Assembly (NCBI RefSeq): GCF_000012845.1
Contig: NC_009615.1
Coordinates: 1,635,501-1,699,500, forward strand
Length of the DNA: 64,000 nucleotides
Origin: Parabacteroides distasonis ATCC 8503
GTDB lineage: Bacteria; Bacteroidota; Bacteroidia; Bacteroidales; Tannerellaceae
Direction of reading: 5' to 3'
Shown one piece after another: positions 1 through 9,505 of the stretch (positions are counted from its first letter, which is position 1; every line of letters starts with the position of its first letter). The notes beneath the pieces were generated by a model. The model was given only the letters and a program-made list of their open reading frames with translations, was not told the origin of the DNA and did not search any database. A program made the translations under genes and the position numbers.

Positions 1-70
1 AAATACTTGTAAGTGTTAGTTCTAGTTGCTCAATCCTTTTACAGCACGGAATACATATAGATAATAACAT
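1..70 (-). CDS. Glycosyltransferase family 2, N-terminal fragment (runs off window)
   Basis: The minus strand opens with an ATG at 70 and stays open to the window edge for 23 codons. The peptide begins MLLSICIPCCKRIEQLELTL, which has the shape of the first beta strand and helix of GT-A family 2 glycosyltransferases (compare the usual S-I-C-I-P-x-Y-N-R pattern). It starts 14 bases after the stop of the acyltransferase gene and continues the same operon. The usual Y-N of the motif is C-K here, so the family call is tentative. Only the start of the gene is visible. Confidence 0.5.
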   Translation of the reverse strand, partial: MLLSICIPCCKRIEQLELTLTSI

Positions 71-84
71 AAATAGAATGATTG

Positions 85-765
85 TTAAATATATTTGATA
101 ATTTTTGCCGGAATCCCCCCTATAACACAATTATCAGGAAACTGTCCACGCACAACAGCACCTGCTGCTACAACACTGTTATCGCCGATGATAGTACCAT
201 CTAAAATCGTAACTTTTGCTCCAATCCAACAATTCTTGCCAATTTTAACGCCAACACCATTAACACCTTGTAGCCTAATAGGAATATTTGTATTATGATA
301 ATTATGATTCTCTGGATGTATACTCACATAATTTCCGAATATAGTATCATCTCCAATCTCTAAAAAGCCCATTCCACTTCCATAATGCCCATGTGTACCT
401 AATCCGACATAATTTCCTACTCGCATTCCCTTTCCAAAATACCGTAAAGAACCTGTTAATTCTATGTGCGTATTATAACCGATAGATACGTTATCGCCGC
501 ATATCAGCCCCTCTTGGGAAAGAGCATTTATATAACAATTTCTTCCTACACTGAAATTTTTTCCTACTTTAATCATAGAGGTACACCTCATTACACTTGA
601 AGGATGTATAAAAAGTTTTTTTATTGATCGAAAACGAATAATACCCCAAAGCAAGGATAGTCCTCGTGACAGGAAAAGTAAGATAACATAAGATAATGGA
701 ACCCTTGAATCTAATTTAAAATCTTCACCTTTCACAGTACTAATAAATCTGTTAATTATACGCAT
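85..765 (-). CDS. Hexapeptide-repeat O-acyltransferase (capsule decoration)
   Basis: This 226-residue protein is a left-handed beta-helix acyltransferase of the WcaF/CysE type. Imperfect hexapeptide repeats run from about residue 60 to 215, ending in the typical V-V-A-A-G-A-V-V and G-G-I-P-A-K-I-I-K-Y pattern. His150 and His154, in the H-P-E-N-H loop, are candidates for the catalytic base. Residues 23-45 are hydrophobic and may tether it to the membrane. Enzymes of this family move an acetyl group from acetyl-CoA to a sugar hydroxyl; the acceptor here is inferred to be the capsule repeat unit. The start overlaps the end of the preceding GT4 gene by 14 bases, which implies translational coupling. 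Confidence 0.85.
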   Translation of the reverse strand: MRIINRFISTVKGEDFKLDSRVPLSYVILLFLSRGLSLLWGIIRFRSIKKLFIHPSSVMRCTSMIKVGKNFSVGRNCYINALSQEGLICGDNVSIGYNTHIELTGSLRYFGKGMRVGNYVGLGTHGHYGSGMGFLEIGDDTIFGNYVSIHPENHNYHNTNIPIRLQGVNGVGVKIGKNCWIGAKVTILDGTIIGDNSVVAAGAVVRGQFPDNCVIGGIPAKIIKYI

Positions 766-1909
766 CTGTAAAATTCTGTTTTAATAGCAACTTCTGATAA
801 AGAATATTATGCCGATTTATCATATTTTCAATGGAGTAATGATTACAAACAAGCAACTTAGCTTGTTCTCCAAGTTTTTTCTTTAGCTCATTATCACATA
901 AAACACTCAGAATTTTGTTAGCCAAATCTTTATAATCATAGGTTTCATATAAAATACCGTTAACATTCTCCTCTATTAGATCACAGCAAGATGGTATTTT
1001 AGAAGCAACCACAGGTAGTTCCACAGCCATCATTTCCATAAGAACCAATGGTAGCCCTTCAGATTCTGAGGGAAACACTCCAACATCTGCAATTGACAGA
1101 TATTCAACAATATTGGGAATAGAACCAGTAAATGTGATTTTATCATCTAATGATTTTTCATGAACAACAGATTGATATTGTTCTTTAAGTGGGCCATCTC
1201 CAATAAATAGTAATAAGGCAGAAGGGTGATACTGTGTCACTATTTCCCACGCCTTGATTAGGGTATCGTGATTCTTTCCTTCACAAATTCGTGCAACATA
1301 AACAGCAACATATTTATCTTCACTAATCCCCATACACGATTTCGTAAGATTACGTTTACAAAATTTTTCTTTTGTATCAATTCCATTTACTATCGTCAAA
1401 TGTTGATTAGAAGTATATAATCTTTTAACAACACGACTTACCGTAGGACCAACAGATATAATTATCGTTTTTAACAATCGACATGCACACCAATCGAAGA
1501 TAAAACGTATTTTATCTTCGATTGTTCTTTTTTCCAGAAAAAAACCACTAAAATGTATGCTTCTAATATTAACCGGAACAGTTCTCGATAGCAATATACC
1601 TATAGATAAAAAGAAATATGAAAATGAGGAATTGTGCGCATGAACAATATCCGGTTTTATCTTTTTCAACAAATCCACTAAATTCGGCAAATAACGAATA
1701 TAATTAACATGATGATTCCTGTTACTTTCAAAAGGAAGGTAAAAAACAGAGATATATTCAGGTATTTCAAGGTGCAGATCATTCATATCTTTGTGCAAAC
1801 ATATAATATAGATCTTATTCCTCAATTTGGCGAAACTTGACGATAGATGACAAACAACCGACTCTACGCCTCCTCTGTTTAATCCATCAACAAAGTATAC
1901 GATTTTCAT
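752..1909 (-). CDS. Glycosyltransferase family 4
   Basis: A 385-residue GT-B fold retaining glycosyltransferase. The N-terminal domain carries the donor/acceptor loop N-R-G-G-V-E-S (residues 11-17). The C-terminal domain has the GT4 signature E284-G-L-P-L-V-L-M-E292, whose acidic pair binds the nucleotide sugar. It is expected to act at the cytoplasmic face of the inner membrane, adding one sugar to the undecaprenyl-linked repeat unit. Its start overlaps the 3' end of the wzy-like gene by 23 bases and its end overlaps the acyltransferase, so the genes are co-transcribed. Substrate cannot be read from the sequence. Confidence 0.9.
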   Translation of the reverse strand: MKIVYFVDGLNRGGVESVVCHLSSSFAKLRNKIYIICLHKDMNDLHLEIPEYISVFYLPFESNRNHHVNYIRYLPNLVDLLKKIKPDIVHAHNSSFSYFFLSIGILLSRTVPVNIRSIHFSGFFLEKRTIEDKIRFIFDWCACRLLKTIIISVGPTVSRVVKRLYTSNQHLTIVNGIDTKEKFCKRNLTKSCMGISEDKYVAVYVARICEGKNHDTLIKAWEIVTQYHPSALLLFIGDGPLKEQYQSVVHEKSLDDKITFTGSIPNIVEYLSIADVGVFPSESEGLPLVLMEMMAVELPVVASKIPSCCDLIEENVNGILYETYDYKDLANKILSVLCDNELKKKLGEQAKLLVCNHYSIENMINRHNILYQKLLLKQNFTDAYN

Positions 1910-3155
1910 ATTTTGAATCTAATGATTTATAATGTAAATAAATGAATATCAATGATGCAACATCAATATACCCTTTAATTAATAATATCAAAGCATAAAA
2001 AAACACCGTAAAAAAGAAAAACGAAAGAATCCGTTCTTTAAATATCAAACCAGAAATTCTAACTATACTATATTGATATAATAGAAATAGTATTACTCCA
2101 GGAACACCAAAATAGAACAATAACCTAACATACCCAACATCAGAATCACCATAATAACTATCGCCTTTAGTCCAACGCATATCACCAATATAATATGTTT
2201 TTTGATTTTGCGGCCATATACTCAAATGATATTCCGTTAATCCATCACTTGATGCAGTCGATAGTTCTCCATTTTCAACTAAATTAATAAAAGCTTCAAA
2301 ACCAAAATCAATGATATCACCATAATCTTCCTGCAATTTGGGAGATGATGTATAAATGAAAACTAATGCTATACCAAAAACAGTAAGATAGATTATAAAT
2401 TGTCTGAAAACTAAAAATACCTTATTACACATTTTAGGTATTAATATACAAAAAATCAAATACACTATACTAAACACACAACCAATCATAGCCGTCCTTG
2501 CAAAGAAGATACCTACAATGAATATATAAACATATAGCAATATCAACTTAATTAATTGCTGCTTGTTTTTCGCTTTTAACATGAATGGCATTATAGCAAT
2601 TAAGCCTAATCCATATATAGCTCCAGCTCCAAAGTAGAAACAACCGAGTCCGATCAACCGGACTCCGAAATACATTTTAATAACCCTACTAGTAAGATCT
2701 ATACCTTGTAAATCAAACAGGAATAAACATATTGGTTGATTGACAAACATTACTATAGCTATAACAGACTGTACAACTAATGTCATCAAAAAATAGCGTG
2801 TTATTACATAAAAGCTTATTACCTTGCAAAACCTTTTTGTAATATAGTATATACAGTAAGAAAGAAGTAATAAATAAATAACTTGAAAAGGAAATATAAT
2901 AAACGTATTTTCGGTTATCGTATTTACAACACTTGAAAGCACTGTAAACAAAGACATCAAGACAGGATAAAACAAAGTCTTTATATATCTACACTTTACT
3001 TTTCTATTAAGTAACAATCCATCTTTAATCATATAAATAAAGAAAAACAAAAAGACTAAAAGCCTTGGATCAAACCCGTAAGCTTTAAATGGAAAGAAAT
3101 AAACAAAGAAGCAAAATATAATCAGTATATTTTGATAGCACCTAACTTTAGGCAT
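1887..3155 (-). CDS. wzy: O-antigen/capsule repeat-unit polymerase (Wzy-like)
   Basis: This 422-residue protein is strongly hydrophobic with about ten to twelve predicted membrane segments. A larger polar loop at about residues 280-345, rich in aromatic and acidic residues, fits the periplasmic loop of Wzy polymerases. Primary sequence is poorly conserved in this family, so the call rests on topology and on its place among glycosyltransferases and a Wzx flippase in one operon. It would join lipid-linked repeat units into polymer on the periplasmic side. An EpsG-like or ligase-like role cannot be excluded. Confidence 0.75.
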   Translation of the reverse strand: MPKVRCYQNILIIFCFFVYFFPFKAYGFDPRLLVFLFFFIYMIKDGLLLNRKVKCRYIKTLFYPVLMSLFTVLSSVVNTITENTFIIFPFQVIYLLLLSYCIYYITKRFCKVISFYVITRYFLMTLVVQSVIAIVMFVNQPICLFLFDLQGIDLTSRVIKMYFGVRLIGLGCFYFGAGAIYGLGLIAIMPFMLKAKNKQQLIKLILLYVYIFIVGIFFARTAMIGCVFSIVYLIFCILIPKMCNKVFLVFRQFIIYLTVFGIALVFIYTSSPKLQEDYGDIIDFGFEAFINLVENGELSTASSDGLTEYHLSIWPQNQKTYYIGDMRWTKGDSYYGDSDVGYVRLLFYFGVPGVILFLLYQYSIVRISGLIFKERILSFFFFTVFFYALILLIKGYIDVASLIFIYLHYKSLDSKYENRILC

Positions 3156-3177
3156 AATGAATCGAATACTATAAGAT

Positions 3178-4155
3178 TTAAATCACAAATCTTTTCCCTC
3201 TATTAGAGAAAATTCCACTTAACAAAACAGACAATCCCAATTTGATTCTCGAAGAATTTTTAACAAATAAAGAATAATCATTCGACAGTATAAAATGCTT
3301 TATTCTAACATAAGAATTTTCCATAGACATATACAGCATACATAGTACCAATGTCAGAATTTCAGCTGCATCAATATGCTCCTTTCTTATAAGCGAAGAT
3401 ACCTTTTCAATTATTTCACAGTTCACTACTTCCGGCAACTTTATACCATATGGCACTAAAACATGCTGAACATTTTCTCTTCTCACTATTTTTGATATTA
3501 AATCTTGTTCATCACTATATTTTGCGGTTATTTGGTTGTTCGAAATACGATAAAACAATACAACATCTTTGATATTGGCAATAGAGTTAGGATGTGAAAA
3601 AATTATATCACTCCAAAACTTATAATCTTCCGCATGTTTATATGAGTCATTGTATTTCAATCCAAACTGCTTAATCGCACTGTTCCTAATAATAGTTGTA
3701 GGATGATACAAAGGACAGTTTATCAAAGATAAATAAAGTAAATCTTCATATTTTTGAGGCAAAATAGGAGCCATTCCAGTCAAGCCTCCTATATACTCCA
3801 TTTGCCCTCCGCATACAAAGCATTCAGGATTTGAATCCATATATTTTACTTGTTTGTAAAGCCTATCATCAAACATTATATCATCAGCATCCATTCTAAC
3901 GATATATTCACCTTTAGCAAGCGATAATCCTTTATTAAGCGTCTTGATTAGACCAATATTTTTCTCATTCTTATAATACTTTATACGCCTATCAATATTA
4001 CTATACTCAATTGCGATTTTTGAGGTATCATCCATAGATCCATCATCAATCAACAGCACATCAAAATCTTTAAATGCTTGTCGCATAATGCTATCTAAAG
4101 AGTCTCTAAGATAAAGTGCCGCATTATATGCAGGTAGTAAAATTGTAACTTTCAT
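3178..4155 (-). CDS. Glycosyltransferase family 2
   Basis: A 325-residue GT-A glycosyltransferase. The N-terminal V-T-I-L-L-P-A-Y-N strand binds nucleotide. The two acidic signatures follow in order: D37-D38-G-S and the metal-binding D89-A-D at residues 89-91, within M-D-A-D-D. The C-terminal 100 residues are helical and may lie on the membrane. As a family, these inverting enzymes move sugars from UDP- or dTDP-sugars. It sits between the wzy-like gene and the pyruvyltransferase gene, so it should build the capsule repeat unit. Donor and linkage are unknown. Confidence 0.9.
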   Translation of the reverse strand: MKVTILLPAYNAALYLRDSLDSIMRQAFKDFDVLLIDDGSMDDTSKIAIEYSNIDRRIKYYKNEKNIGLIKTLNKGLSLAKGEYIVRMDADDIMFDDRLYKQVKYMDSNPECFVCGGQMEYIGGLTGMAPILPQKYEDLLYLSLINCPLYHPTTIIRNSAIKQFGLKYNDSYKHAEDYKFWSDIIFSHPNSIANIKDVVLFYRISNNQITAKYSDEQDLISKIVRRENVQHVLVPYGIKLPEVVNCEIIEKVSSLIRKEHIDAAEILTLVLCMLYMSMENSYVRIKHFILSNDYSLFVKNSSRIKLGLSVLLSGIFSNRGKRFVI

Positions 4156-4209
4156 TTATTGTTATGTTTGCAGATAAGATTTCGCAATGATGTCTATAAC
4201 AGAAAAAAA

Positions 4210-5175
4210 TTAGCTCATCAATTCTATATTATCAAACTCACGGAGCCATGTATCATAATAATTTTTACACTTATTATATTTATTATCAACAATTATCACT
4301 TTCTTATCCATAAGAATACCTAAAATTAGTCCATGAAGACGCGTTGTATAAATAATTTCATAGTTCGAAAAAAAATTTATTCCCTTATAAATATACCGCT
4401 CTCTATTATTTTTTCTATTTAAACCATATATAGGACTCACAAAAACATTTAGAAATTTACATTTTTGCAATCTCTTAGAAACCACCACTTTAAAATACTC
4501 AAAATATGAGTACAATAATAAAATATATTTATTATTAGAAAATGTAGGCCAATCTTTTACGTCAAAATCTGATTCCAACTTAAAAGTTATATCATCTATT
4601 TCTGAATCAGTGCGAAGCATGAATAATATACAATCATTCCTTACCTTTCTCATCGGCATGGCTTCAACATCAACAAAGAAAGCCATATCAGGCAGTAAAT
4701 ACAGTTTTTTTGCATCTACATAATTAGACAATATATCCATAGACATTTGGTCTCTCAAACAAATATGAATATCCGCATGATTGTTAAATATTTTACAATC
4801 TATTGGAAGAATACTTTTATTATTATACCACACCGTTTGTGGAAATATTATTATGCGCTTATCTTTAAATTTCTCTGCAATATATAAACGATGCTCTTGA
4901 CACTCTCGATACAGATCTCCCCAATTTCCTCCTCCATGAAATAAAATAATTTTGGCATCCTTTATCTTATTCTCATCCCAATTATGAACATTTGCCGAGT
5001 AAATACACTTATAATGAATATTTTCAAGAAATCGAAGTTCTCCTTCCCAAATAAGATTATCACCAATATTAGGATGGTTGGGTACATCCAACAATACATA
5101 ATCAGCATTTATTAAAGGAATCAGCTTTTTCTTTATCAAATCCCTATAACTCAAAATTTTATCACGATTACTCAT
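4210..5175 (-). CDS. Polysaccharide pyruvyl transferase family protein
   Basis: This 321-residue protein matches the polysaccharide pyruvyl transferase family (GumL/CsaB-like GT-B fold). Visible marks are the early P-N-x-G-D-N-L-I-W segment (about residues 31-39), the glycine-rich L-F-H-G-G-G-N-W-G-D segment (about 77-86), and the late T-R-L-H-G-L-I-L-G segment (about 277-285) that carries the catalytic region. Family members add a ketal pyruvate from phosphoenolpyruvate to a sugar, giving the polymer a negative charge. Some capsule homologues may be glycosyltransferases instead. The gene overlaps licD by 8 bases, so the two modifications are probably made together. Confidence 0.85.
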   Translation of the reverse strand: MSNRDKILSYRDLIKKKLIPLINADYVLLDVPNHPNIGDNLIWEGELRFLENIHYKCIYSANVHNWDENKIKDAKIILFHGGGNWGDLYRECQEHRLYIAEKFKDKRIIIFPQTVWYNNKSILPIDCKIFNNHADIHICLRDQMSMDILSNYVDAKKLYLLPDMAFFVDVEAMPMRKVRNDCILFMLRTDSEIDDITFKLESDFDVKDWPTFSNNKYILLLYSYFEYFKVVVSKRLQKCKFLNVFVSPIYGLNRKNNRERYIYKGINFFSNYEIIYTTRLHGLILGILMDKKVIIVDNKYNKCKNYYDTWLREFDNIELMS

Positions 5176-6127
5176 AAATTTTTATTTTCATATATTCAAA
5201 CACTCCCAACAATCTTATCTGCACTAATATAATACGCATCCTGTACAACAATCCTCTGTTAGTATGTTTAAACATCGACAAGCACAAGTTAAAACGATTA
5301 TCTTTCAATTGCCTTTGATAAATTTGACATGCTACAGGTGCTCTATGGCAAATATTTGGGTAACTCATATAATCTCCATACAACTCTTTTAGCAAATAAT
5401 CATAATTATTCGGAACCGGCAACAACATATTCTCAAATTGCAGCATTTTTAATGGAAACAAATCATTATAGGTAAGCTCAAATGTATTAGAAAATTCAAA
5501 ATAAGGATGAACCATTATAACATTTTCTAATCCAGAATCTACTAACCCATATTTATAATTATAGTATTCTAAAAAATCCATTTGTTCATTTTTATGGCTT
5601 AAAGTTTTTTTCATATAACCATAAGATTTACCAAATATGATATAATTTGCAGTATCTCTATAAATATTATTTTCTATTACATTATCTTTATTTTTAACTA
5701 TACAATTAACAGGTCTAATATCTATTTTAACAGGAACAAGAACACAAGAACCCTGAGTACGAGAAAATACTTTTTTACTGGCAAAAAAGTTACAAGTATG
5801 TTCTACTAATGGCTCGTTATAGAACAGTGCAACATCATTGTGCATTTCACAATACATTGATATTTCTTTAATTAACCTAAGGTAATCCTTTTTTAGCAGA
5901 GAAATATCCAGATCATCATCCCATGGAATAAATCCTTTATGACGTACTATACCAATCAAACTACCCCCATCTATCCAATAGGGAATATTATTTTCTTTTG
6001 CAATAGTATCTATTATCAATAATAGACGTAGCATTTCTTCGTGTACTTTTTCCAACCCTTCAACAGTATAATACTTCAAACCATCACGATTAACCAAAAT
6101 ATGTTTTTTTTGCTTATCAGATAACAT
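5168..6127 (-). CDS. LicD family phosphotransferase
   Basis: A 319-residue protein with the full LicD signature at about residues 50-75: Y-W-I-D-G-G-S-L-I-G, then H-K-G-F-I-P-W-D-D-D-L-D. The acidic D-D-D-L-D residues bind metal in this nucleotidyltransferase-like fold. Characterised LicD proteins move phosphocholine from CDP-choline to a sugar; relatives move other phospho-groups such as ribitol phosphate. No choline uptake or kinase gene lies in the window. The neighbouring fused cytidylyltransferase-like/PLP enzyme (7469-9280) could supply a CDP-amino-alcohol donor instead. That link is inference. Confidence 0.9.
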   Translation of the reverse strand: MLSDKQKKHILVNRDGLKYYTVEGLEKVHEEMLRLLLIIDTIAKENNIPYWIDGGSLIGIVRHKGFIPWDDDLDISLLKKDYLRLIKEISMYCEMHNDVALFYNEPLVEHTCNFFASKKVFSRTQGSCVLVPVKIDIRPVNCIVKNKDNVIENNIYRDTANYIIFGKSYGYMKKTLSHKNEQMDFLEYYNYKYGLVDSGLENVIMVHPYFEFSNTFELTYNDLFPLKMLQFENMLLPVPNNYDYLLKELYGDYMSYPNICHRAPVACQIYQRQLKDNRFNLCLSMFKHTNRGLLYRMRIILVQIRLLGVFEYMKIKIYE

Positions 6128-6133
6128 ACGCCA

Positions 6134-7444
6134 TCAATTTAATATATTTTTATATTTAACGATACAAATCCTATACAACGCAACAAATAATTCGGGTGCA
6201 ACAAAAGCCAATGCCATTGTATAAAGATTTACTTTAGAAAAACTGATAAATGATAATAACATCAATATATATAACAAGACAGAATATACAACACTTAAAT
6301 TATATTCCCTTGAATACCCTTTAACAACTAAAACAGAAGCACCAAATAGATAGCTGATCCCCACTATTGGAACATATAAAACCATAATCTTTAATATCGA
6401 AACGGCCCCTAACATTGAAGTATCACTTAATAATAAAATAATATTAGGAGCAAATAAGTAAACAAACAAACAAACAAAAGCACCAAAAAGCAGCACTATC
6501 TTAATAGATTTTTTCACTAGCAGCATATTTTTACTCTTAGCTACATTTGGATATATAACTTGTGCTACTAATGAAAATGGAGTTTTTAAAATTGAAACTA
6601 TCTTAGCACACAAATCGTATATAGCAACCATATCATAAGAAAAAAAAGTTCCTATCACTAAGACATTACCTCTTTCCATGACAATAGCAGATAAACGAGA
6701 TGTAAAAAAAGGAAGACTTTCTAAAAAATCCTCTTTCATCCTATACTTAGACACCTTCACAAAATATATATCGAACTTTTTTTTAAGGATAATAACCGAT
6801 AATACTGATGTAAAAAAACCTCCTATTGAATATAATACTGGAATACAAGCATAGTCTTTTTTATCATGTACGAACAAAAAAATTAAAATTAGACATGAAC
6901 ACTTTGCCACAAAAGTGATAATTGTTATAAACTTCATCCTTTCTAGTCCTTGAAACAACCATGTAGGAAAAAACACTTCTTGAATGCAAAGTCCTATAAA
7001 TCCAAGGAGAATAACAGAGTAATCATATTTCAAGAATATTAATACGAACAACCCACTCACCAAGCATATCGCAAATATCAATAGCTTTTGATATACAATA
7101 CTTGAATATATTTCTCTAATTTTAAACACATTAGTTCTATTTTCACTTATTTTCCTTGTTGCAGAAACGTTATAACCAAAATTTATTATAATAACTACAT
7201 ACGCAATAATAGCTTGACAAAAAACAACTACCCCATAGTTATCGGCTCCAACAGTCCTTATAACGTATGGATATGAGATCAAGGGAAGTAATAATCCTAT
7301 GATTTCTAGAATTGACAAATAAGTAAAATTGGCAAATAACGTTTTTGCTGTTTTATTATTTTCCAGTTTTAAGAAAGAAATCATTTTATAGATATTAAGT
7401 ATATTTACCCAAATCGGAGATATTGCATTTTCCCCGTATATCAA
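6134..7444 (-). CDS. wzx: Lipopolysaccharide/capsule repeat-unit flippase (Wzx-like, MATE/MOP fold)
   Basis: This 436-residue protein has about twelve hydrophobic segments and the layout of the polysaccharide transporter (PST) branch of the MOP superfamily. The first segment contains the usual L-P-L-I-S-Y-P-Y-V-I-R-T-V-G and D-N-Y-G pattern at about residues 57-75, common in Bacteroidetes Wzx. It should move the finished undecaprenyl-pyrophosphate-linked unit across the inner membrane. The long start adds about 20 residues before a second Met (M21, at 7384), and that internal start is also plausible. Base composition is very AT-rich, as for all glycan genes in this locus. Confidence 0.88.
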   Translation of the reverse strand: MIYGENAISPIWVNILNIYKMISFLKLENNKTAKTLFANFTYLSILEIIGLLLPLISYPYVIRTVGADNYGVVVFCQAIIAYVVIIINFGYNVSATRKISENRTNVFKIREIYSSIVYQKLLIFAICLVSGLFVLIFLKYDYSVILLGFIGLCIQEVFFPTWLFQGLERMKFITIITFVAKCSCLILIFLFVHDKKDYACIPVLYSIGGFFTSVLSVIILKKKFDIYFVKVSKYRMKEDFLESLPFFTSRLSAIVMERGNVLVIGTFFSYDMVAIYDLCAKIVSILKTPFSLVAQVIYPNVAKSKNMLLVKKSIKIVLLFGAFVCLFVYLFAPNIILLLSDTSMLGAVSILKIMVLYVPIVGISYLFGASVLVVKGYSREYNLSVVYSVLLYILMLLSFISFSKVNLYTMALAFVAPELFVALYRICIVKYKNILN

Positions 7445-7468
7445 TAATCAGTGGAACAACAATTTCTA

Positions 7469-9280
7469 TTACAAAAGTTCGTTAAGTGCTTTTATGAAAT
7501 AAGCATTATCAATTCTGTTGCGTATAGCCAAGCGAATATACTGTTTGCAAGCAAAGGCTGATTTTGTGCTACAGTCTTTAACAAGAATGTTGCAATGTTT
7601 CAAAAGGAGTTGTGTAAGTTCTGTAGCTTTATATTTATCTGTCACCTCGCATAAGAAATAATTAGCCTGTGAGGGTATCACACGCAAGAAAGGTATTGAT
7701 CGCAAATCTTCATAAAAGCGTTGGCGTTCTGCGATAAACTTTTCACAACCTTTCTTATAGTCGCTCTCATACTTCCCGTAAATCTGCATATAGAACTCGG
7801 CAAACGAATTGATATTCCAAATAGAGATATCGCTTTTGATCTTCTTGATTAACTCGATGTTACCCGAAGCCAACACGCCTAAACGAAGACCGGGAACACC
7901 GTATGACTTGGAAATACTCTTCATCACTACCAGATTCTCATATTGTTCCAATACATCATCACACAACAAAGTATTATTTTCATAACCTACGCTGAAATCG
8001 ACAAATGATTCGTCAACCACCATACGGATTCTTCTTTGTTGTGCCCATGCTATCAAATCCAACAAATCAGCGTATGGAATGAAATTCCCAGAAGGATTGT
8101 CAGGATTTACCAACAGCAAAGTAGAAATAGGCTTATCAGAAAAGAAAGCTCTCAAATCGGAAGCAGAATAAGAGAAATCCCTATTATCCGGCGTAAAGCA
8201 AATTAGCTGTTCCTTATCGCAACGATTTGGGTACTCTTCAAACGTCGGATATATGACACCAATCTTTCCCTCTATCTGTTCCATAAGAGACTTGATCAGC
8301 TCAGCCGCACCATTCCCAATTACGGCATACTCTTTTTTAATATGAAAATACCTAGCTATCAGTAACGAATTAACACGCATTCCAGAAGGATATTCAGCCA
8401 ATAACACGTCAAAATTAGCCTTCAACTCATCCTTCAACTTCTGAGGTGGAAAAAACGGATTGACCAAATAACAGAAGTCTAGTAAGTTCGGAAAACGCCA
8501 ATAACCACCATAGCGCTTTTGATAAAGCGACAAGCGATCTTCTTCTGTGGCAAAAATCGTTTCCGCAATGTCCAAGTCCTGCACATCGTCTATCTCATAC
8601 CACTTTTCCCCCTGCAAAGGCAAGGCTTTCAATTCACATTTATCCAACAGTGTAATCACCCGAAGCACTTGCTCGTAATACTCATTATTGCCCAGAGCCT
8701 TAGTATACGCTTCCAAAAAGGGAACATAATTCGTAGTGGAGAACTCTTTGCTGAACTTGTAGATATTAACCGTTTTGTAATAATAATCTACATCTCCGTA
8801 TTTAAAGGCTTTCTTAGGAATAAAATTGACAATATTATTCTCCTCATCCAAGCGAACCATTGTTCCGTCCATCCAAGTCTCGTACTTTGCTACCAGCGCT
8901 AAATTAGGGTATGGATTATAGACAATCATCGGGAAAAGAGTATCATCGAATATCAAATCTGATTCTATCAATAATGTATCATCTTTTTGCAGCTCTTTCT
9001 TTGCCAAGGAAAGCGAATAAATATTGTTCGTCTTATCATAAACTGGATTTTCTATATATTCTATCTTCAATCCTTTATATTTGTGACCAATATAGTTACG
9101 TAGAAGATCCCCTTTATATCCGATAACTATTATTACTTTCGACAAATCCAACAGGGAAAGCTGAGTTAATATACGATCTATCAAGGAAGTACCATTAACT
9201 TTCACCATACACTTTGTATTATTACGAGTCAATTCCCCGAGGCGTTTTCCCATACCCGCCGCTAAAATAATCGCTTGCAT
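7469..9280 (-). CDS. Fusion: LicC-like nucleotidyltransferase + CobD/HisC-like PLP enzyme
   Basis: This 603-residue protein has two enzymes in one chain. Residues 1-245 are a sugar-phosphate/LicC-type nucleotidyltransferase: L-A-A-G-M-G-K-R-L near residue 7, the acidic E-S-D (106-108), and W-Y-E-I-D-D at 227-232. Residues 258-603 are a fold-type I PLP enzyme: G-N-G-A-A-E-L (322-328), N-P-D-N-P-S-G (392-398), D-E-S (423-425) and the PLP lysine K458 in S-I-S-K-S-Y-G, followed by G-L-R-L-G. The stretch L-D-F-x-x-x-V-N-P-F-F-P-P resembles L-threonine-phosphate decarboxylase (CobD) more than an ordinary transaminase. The inferred role is to make an amino-alcohol phosphate and activate it with CTP for LicD. 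Alternatively it could be an aminotransferase acting on an NDP-linked substrate. GC content is intermediate between its flanks. Confidence 0.8.
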   Translation of the reverse strand: MQAIILAAGMGKRLGELTRNNTKCMVKVNGTSLIDRILTQLSLLDLSKVIIVIGYKGDLLRNYIGHKYKGLKIEYIENPVYDKTNNIYSLSLAKKELQKDDTLLIESDLIFDDTLFPMIVYNPYPNLALVAKYETWMDGTMVRLDEENNIVNFIPKKAFKYGDVDYYYKTVNIYKFSKEFSTTNYVPFLEAYTKALGNNEYYEQVLRVITLLDKCELKALPLQGEKWYEIDDVQDLDIAETIFATEEDRLSLYQKRYGGYWRFPNLLDFCYLVNPFFPPQKLKDELKANFDVLLAEYPSGMRVNSLLIARYFHIKKEYAVIGNGAAELIKSLMEQIEGKIGVIYPTFEEYPNRCDKEQLICFTPDNRDFSYSASDLRAFFSDKPISTLLLVNPDNPSGNFIPYADLLDLIAWAQQRRIRMVVDESFVDFSVGYENNTLLCDDVLEQYENLVVMKSISKSYGVPGLRLGVLASGNIELIKKIKSDISIWNINSFAEFYMQIYGKYESDYKKGCEKFIAERQRFYEDLRSIPFLRVIPSQANYFLCEVTDKYKATELTQLLLKHCNILVKDCSTKSAFACKQYIRLAIRNRIDNAYFIKALNELL

Positions 9281-9505
9281 ATTAATTAGTTTGTACGTCT
9301 ATATTTCAATTATCAAAAAGATGTTTCAAGGTCAAGTAAAGAGAGGGAAACTTTAACCTTCCTTTCTCACAGAACCATACTAAGCAGTCTCCCATCACAC
9401 GACTCTCCGCACTTAACTCATATGTTATTTGTTTATCATACTAAAAAGGATCCGGTTATATTTAGGCATCATATACCTATACTCCTTCTCTTATTCAAAT
9501 TCTTC
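9281..9505. other. Gene-free stretch between the fusion gene and the DUF2971-like gene
   Basis: These 225 bases hold no supported gene. Short open frames on the plus strand overlap the opposite reading frame and have no family features. No clear promoter (CAAAnnTA on this strand) or terminator hairpin is visible, so the capsule transcript probably reads through. Confidence 0.4.
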
